Positions 5,222 through 6,625 of a stretch of 6,625 nucleotides of DNA are shown here, piece by piece. A program made the position numbers and the translations under genes. The DNA is taken from positions 1 through 6,625 of the forward strand of contig DAOVCM010000050.1 in the NCBI GenBank assembly GCA_030670015.1. The letters are read 5' to 3'. Origin of the DNA: Candidatus Bathyarchaeota archaeon (GTDB lineage Archaea; Thermoproteota; Bathyarchaeia; TCS64). The notes under the pieces are model-generated. The model was not told the DNA's origin. It searched no databases and saw only the letters and a program-made list of their open reading frames with translations. Every line of letters starts with the position of its first letter. The stretch's first letter is position 1.

Positions 5222-5395
5222 CCTACACACGGTTCATTGACAAAGGCTGGTAAGGTTAGAGCCCAGACGCCTAAGATCGAGGGCACACATAGAAGGAGCC
5301 CTATTCCCCGCCGGCGTAATAGGATAAACTACGTCAGAAGGGTCCTAGCTGCACCGGCGGAACCAAGGTTCGGCCGCAGGCGCCGCAGGCGGTAG
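5219..5395 (+). CDS. rps30e: Small ribosomal subunit protein eS30
   Basis: A 58-residue, strongly basic protein whose first part, MPTHGSLTKAGKVR and QTPKIE, is the hallmark of archaeal and eukaryotic eS30 (S30e), a component of the 30S/40S subunit near the decoding region. The middle HRRSPIPRRRNRINYVRR keeps the family's Arg/Pro-rich P-R-x-R-N-R-x-N-Y pattern. The C-terminus differs from the common GxKPGQN-type ending: it reads AAPAEPRFG followed by six arginines. The ATG at 5219 has GGTGA (5210-5214) 4 nt upstream. A possible TATA box lies at 5179-5186, and an inverted repeat covers the RBS and start codon, so translation or transcription may be controlled there. It is followed 42 bp later by elp3 on the same strand. 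The presence of eS30 argues against a euryarchaeal source. Confidence 0.95.
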   Translation: MPTHGSLTKAGKVRAQTPKIEGTHRRSPIPRRRNRINYVRRVLAAPAEPRFGRRRRRR

Positions 5396-5416
5396 AGTTA
5401 AGCCTCTTCTACAATC

Positions 5417-5423
5417 TTTTATC
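5417..5423 (+). promoter_or_regulatory. Possible TATA-like element ahead of elp3
   Basis: TTTTATC in a pyrimidine-rich stretch (about 5404-5430) between eS30 and elp3. Its centre is only about 18 bp before GTG 5438 but about 30 bp before TTG 5450, so if it is a true promoter it would favour the TTG as a leaderless start. The same T-rich stretch could instead end the eS30 transcript. Confidence 0.3.
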
Positions 5424-5437
5424 TTGCTTCTATCACA

Positions 5438-6625
5438 GTGATCCCTGATTTGGAGACGGCCCTCAGAGATATTGTGGATAAGCTTCTTGAGATTACATCA
5501 CCCGACAGGGCTGATGTCCATAGGGTTAAACATGAGATCAGCAAGAAGTACATGCTAAAAGAGATCCCTGGCAACGCAGAGGTCATCAGTGTTCTCAAGG
5601 ATGAAGAGTCTGAGAGACTTCTACCCATTCTAAGGCGCAAGGATACAAGGGCGGCGAGCGGCGTCAACGTGATTGCCGTTATGACGGAACCCAGGGCATG
5701 CCCGCATGGCCGCTGTGCGTACTGCCCTGGTGGTCCTGACGAAGGAGTTCCCCAGAGCTACACCGGGCATGAACCTGCGTCTATGAGAGGAGCACAGAAC
5801 GCCTATGATCCCTACCTCCAGGTTACGAGTAGAATGCAACAACTTAGGGCCATCGGCCATGATGTGGACAAAGTCGAACTCGTCGTCATGGGAGGTACCT
5901 TCCCCGCATCACCACAAGAATATCAGGACATGTTCATGAAGGGATGTCTGGACGCCCTCATCGGAGCGAAGACAACTACTCTGTCTACAGCGAAGACGTT
6001 GGCGGAGTCCACAGGAGTCAGCAACGTAGGTATCACAGTGGAGACGAGGCCAGACTGTGTCAGCGTCAACGACGTGGACAGGATGATGGGCCTCGGCGTT
6101 ACTAGAGTGGAGATCGGAGTCCAAAACGTCTACGATGACATCTATGAACTCGTGGAGAGAGGGCACACGGTCCAAGATGTGGTCGAGGCTACGAGGCTGC
6201 TGAAAGATTCAGGGCTCAAGGTCTGTTACCACATGATGCCTGGGCTACCCAGTTCAACAGCTACCCGCGATCTAGAGGGCTTCAGAACCATCTTTGAAGA
6301 CCCCCGCTTCAAGCCGGACATGCTAAAGATCTACCCGACCCTCGTCATTGGGGGGACGAAGCTCTACAACTGGTGGAGACAGGGGCGCTACAAGCCTCTA
6401 TCGACAGAGGAGGCTGTGGAACTCTTGTGGAGGGTTAAGGAGATTGTACCGCCATGGCTGCGAATCATGCGAATCCAGCGGGACATCCCTTCACCCCTCA
6501 TTGAGGCAGGCGTTGACAAGAGTAACCTAAGGCAGCTTGTCCAAGAGCGGATGAAGGAGCTGGGGACCCGTTGTAAGTGCATCCGGTGCAGAGAGGTCGG
6601 TCACCAAGGAAGGGATGAAGCAGAC
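5438..6625 (+). CDS. elp3: Elp3, radical-SAM tRNA wobble-uridine modification enzyme (3' end cut by window edge)
   Basis: 396 codons, open to the right edge, of archaeal Elp3. The enzyme uses a radical SAM domain and an acetyl-CoA-binding GNAT domain to build carboxymethyl side chains on U34 of tRNA; in archaea it acts without the other Elongator subunits. Visible: a helical N-terminal tRNA-binding part (1-75); the [4Fe-4S] motif C88-x4-C93-x2-C96 in PRACPHGRCAYCPGGP; QSYTGHEPASMRGAQNAYDPY (106-126); VVMGGTFPA (149-157); VETRPDC (201-207); VEIGVQNVYDDI (224-235); KIYPTLVIGGTKLYNWW (297-313); RIMRIQRDIP (342-351); and the zinc-site cysteines in TRCKCIRCREVG (C379, C381, C384). The GNAT domain, about 130-150 residues, lies beyond the window. 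The first in-frame start is GTG 5438 after a TAA at 5399; TTG 5450 is an alternative. Neither has a Shine-Dalgarno site. It may be co-transcribed with eS30. Confidence 0.97.
   Translation, partial: MIPDLETALRDIVDKLLEITSPDRADVHRVKHEISKKYMLKEIPGNAEVISVLKDEESERLLPILRRKDTRAASGVNVIAVMTEPRACPHGRCAYCPGGPDEGVPQSYTGHEPASMRGAQNAYDPYLQVTSRMQQLRAIGHDVDKVELVVMGGTFPASPQEYQDMFMKGCLDALIGAKTTTLSTAKTLAESTGVSNVGITVETRPDCVSVNDVDRMMGLGVTRVEIGVQNVYDDIYELVERGHTVQDVVEATRLLKDSGLKVCYHMMPGLPSSTATRDLEGFRTIFEDPRFKPDMLKIYPTLVIGGTKLYNWWRQGRYKPLSTEEAVELLWRVKEIVPPWLRIMRIQRDIPSPLIEAGVDKSNLRQLVQERMKELGTRCKCIRCREVGHQGRDEAD

Noticed and set aside
4946..5286. Minus-strand open frames opposite the hydrolase end and eS30
   Set aside because: They run across the junction of two real plus-strand genes and show no recognisable motif or ribosome binding site.
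1..6625. Search for CRISPR arrays, insertion sequences, prophage or defence modules
   Set aside because: No regularly spaced repeats, transposase or recombinase motifs or terminal inverted repeats were seen; almost every base belongs to an ordinary housekeeping gene or a short promoter region.

Overview
The window is a dense stretch of archaeal genome (roughly half G+C, almost no free intergenic space). It carries Nop5 and fibrillarin of the box C/D RNP, the chromatin/RNA protein Alba, an archaeal-type Elp3 and the ribosomal protein eS30, with TATA-box-like sequences rather than bacterial -35/-10 elements. eS30 is known from Crenarchaeota, other TACK lineages, Asgard archaea and eukaryotes and is generally missing from Euryarchaeota. 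A TACK or Asgard archaeon is therefore the most likely source; the exact phylum cannot be told from these genes. Several starts are non-ATG (TTG, GTG), and several genes look leaderless or nearly so.

Layout. (1) 1-951, minus strand: a 78-residue four-cysteine protein of unknown function, then fibrillarin, whose last few residues lie beyond the left edge. (2) 952-1124: a divergent promoter region with two near-identical TATA elements, one for each side. (3) 1125-1400, plus strand: Alba. (4) 1454-2629, minus strand: Nop5, convergent with Alba. (5) 2683-4399, plus strand: pyrD and pyrK, overlapping, which form the NAD-linked (class 1B) dihydroorotate dehydrogenase. (6) 4440-5186: an unassigned metallo-beta-lactamase-fold hydrolase. 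(7) 5219-5395: eS30, a small gene easily missed by length filters. (8) 5438-6625: Elp3, cut by the right edge inside its C-terminal part.

The left part is an RNA/chromatin neighbourhood. Nop5 and fibrillarin form the methylation machinery guided by C/D sRNAs, but here their usual adjacency is broken by Alba and the small cysteine protein. The centre supplies one step of UMP synthesis. The right part returns to translation, with a small-subunit ribosomal protein beside the tRNA wobble-uridine modification enzyme.

I see no CRISPR array, mobile element, tRNA, rRNA or defence system. The items most worth following up are the uncharacterised four-cysteine protein directly upstream of fibrillarin, the inverted repeat covering the eS30 start codon, and the split nop5/fibrillarin arrangement.
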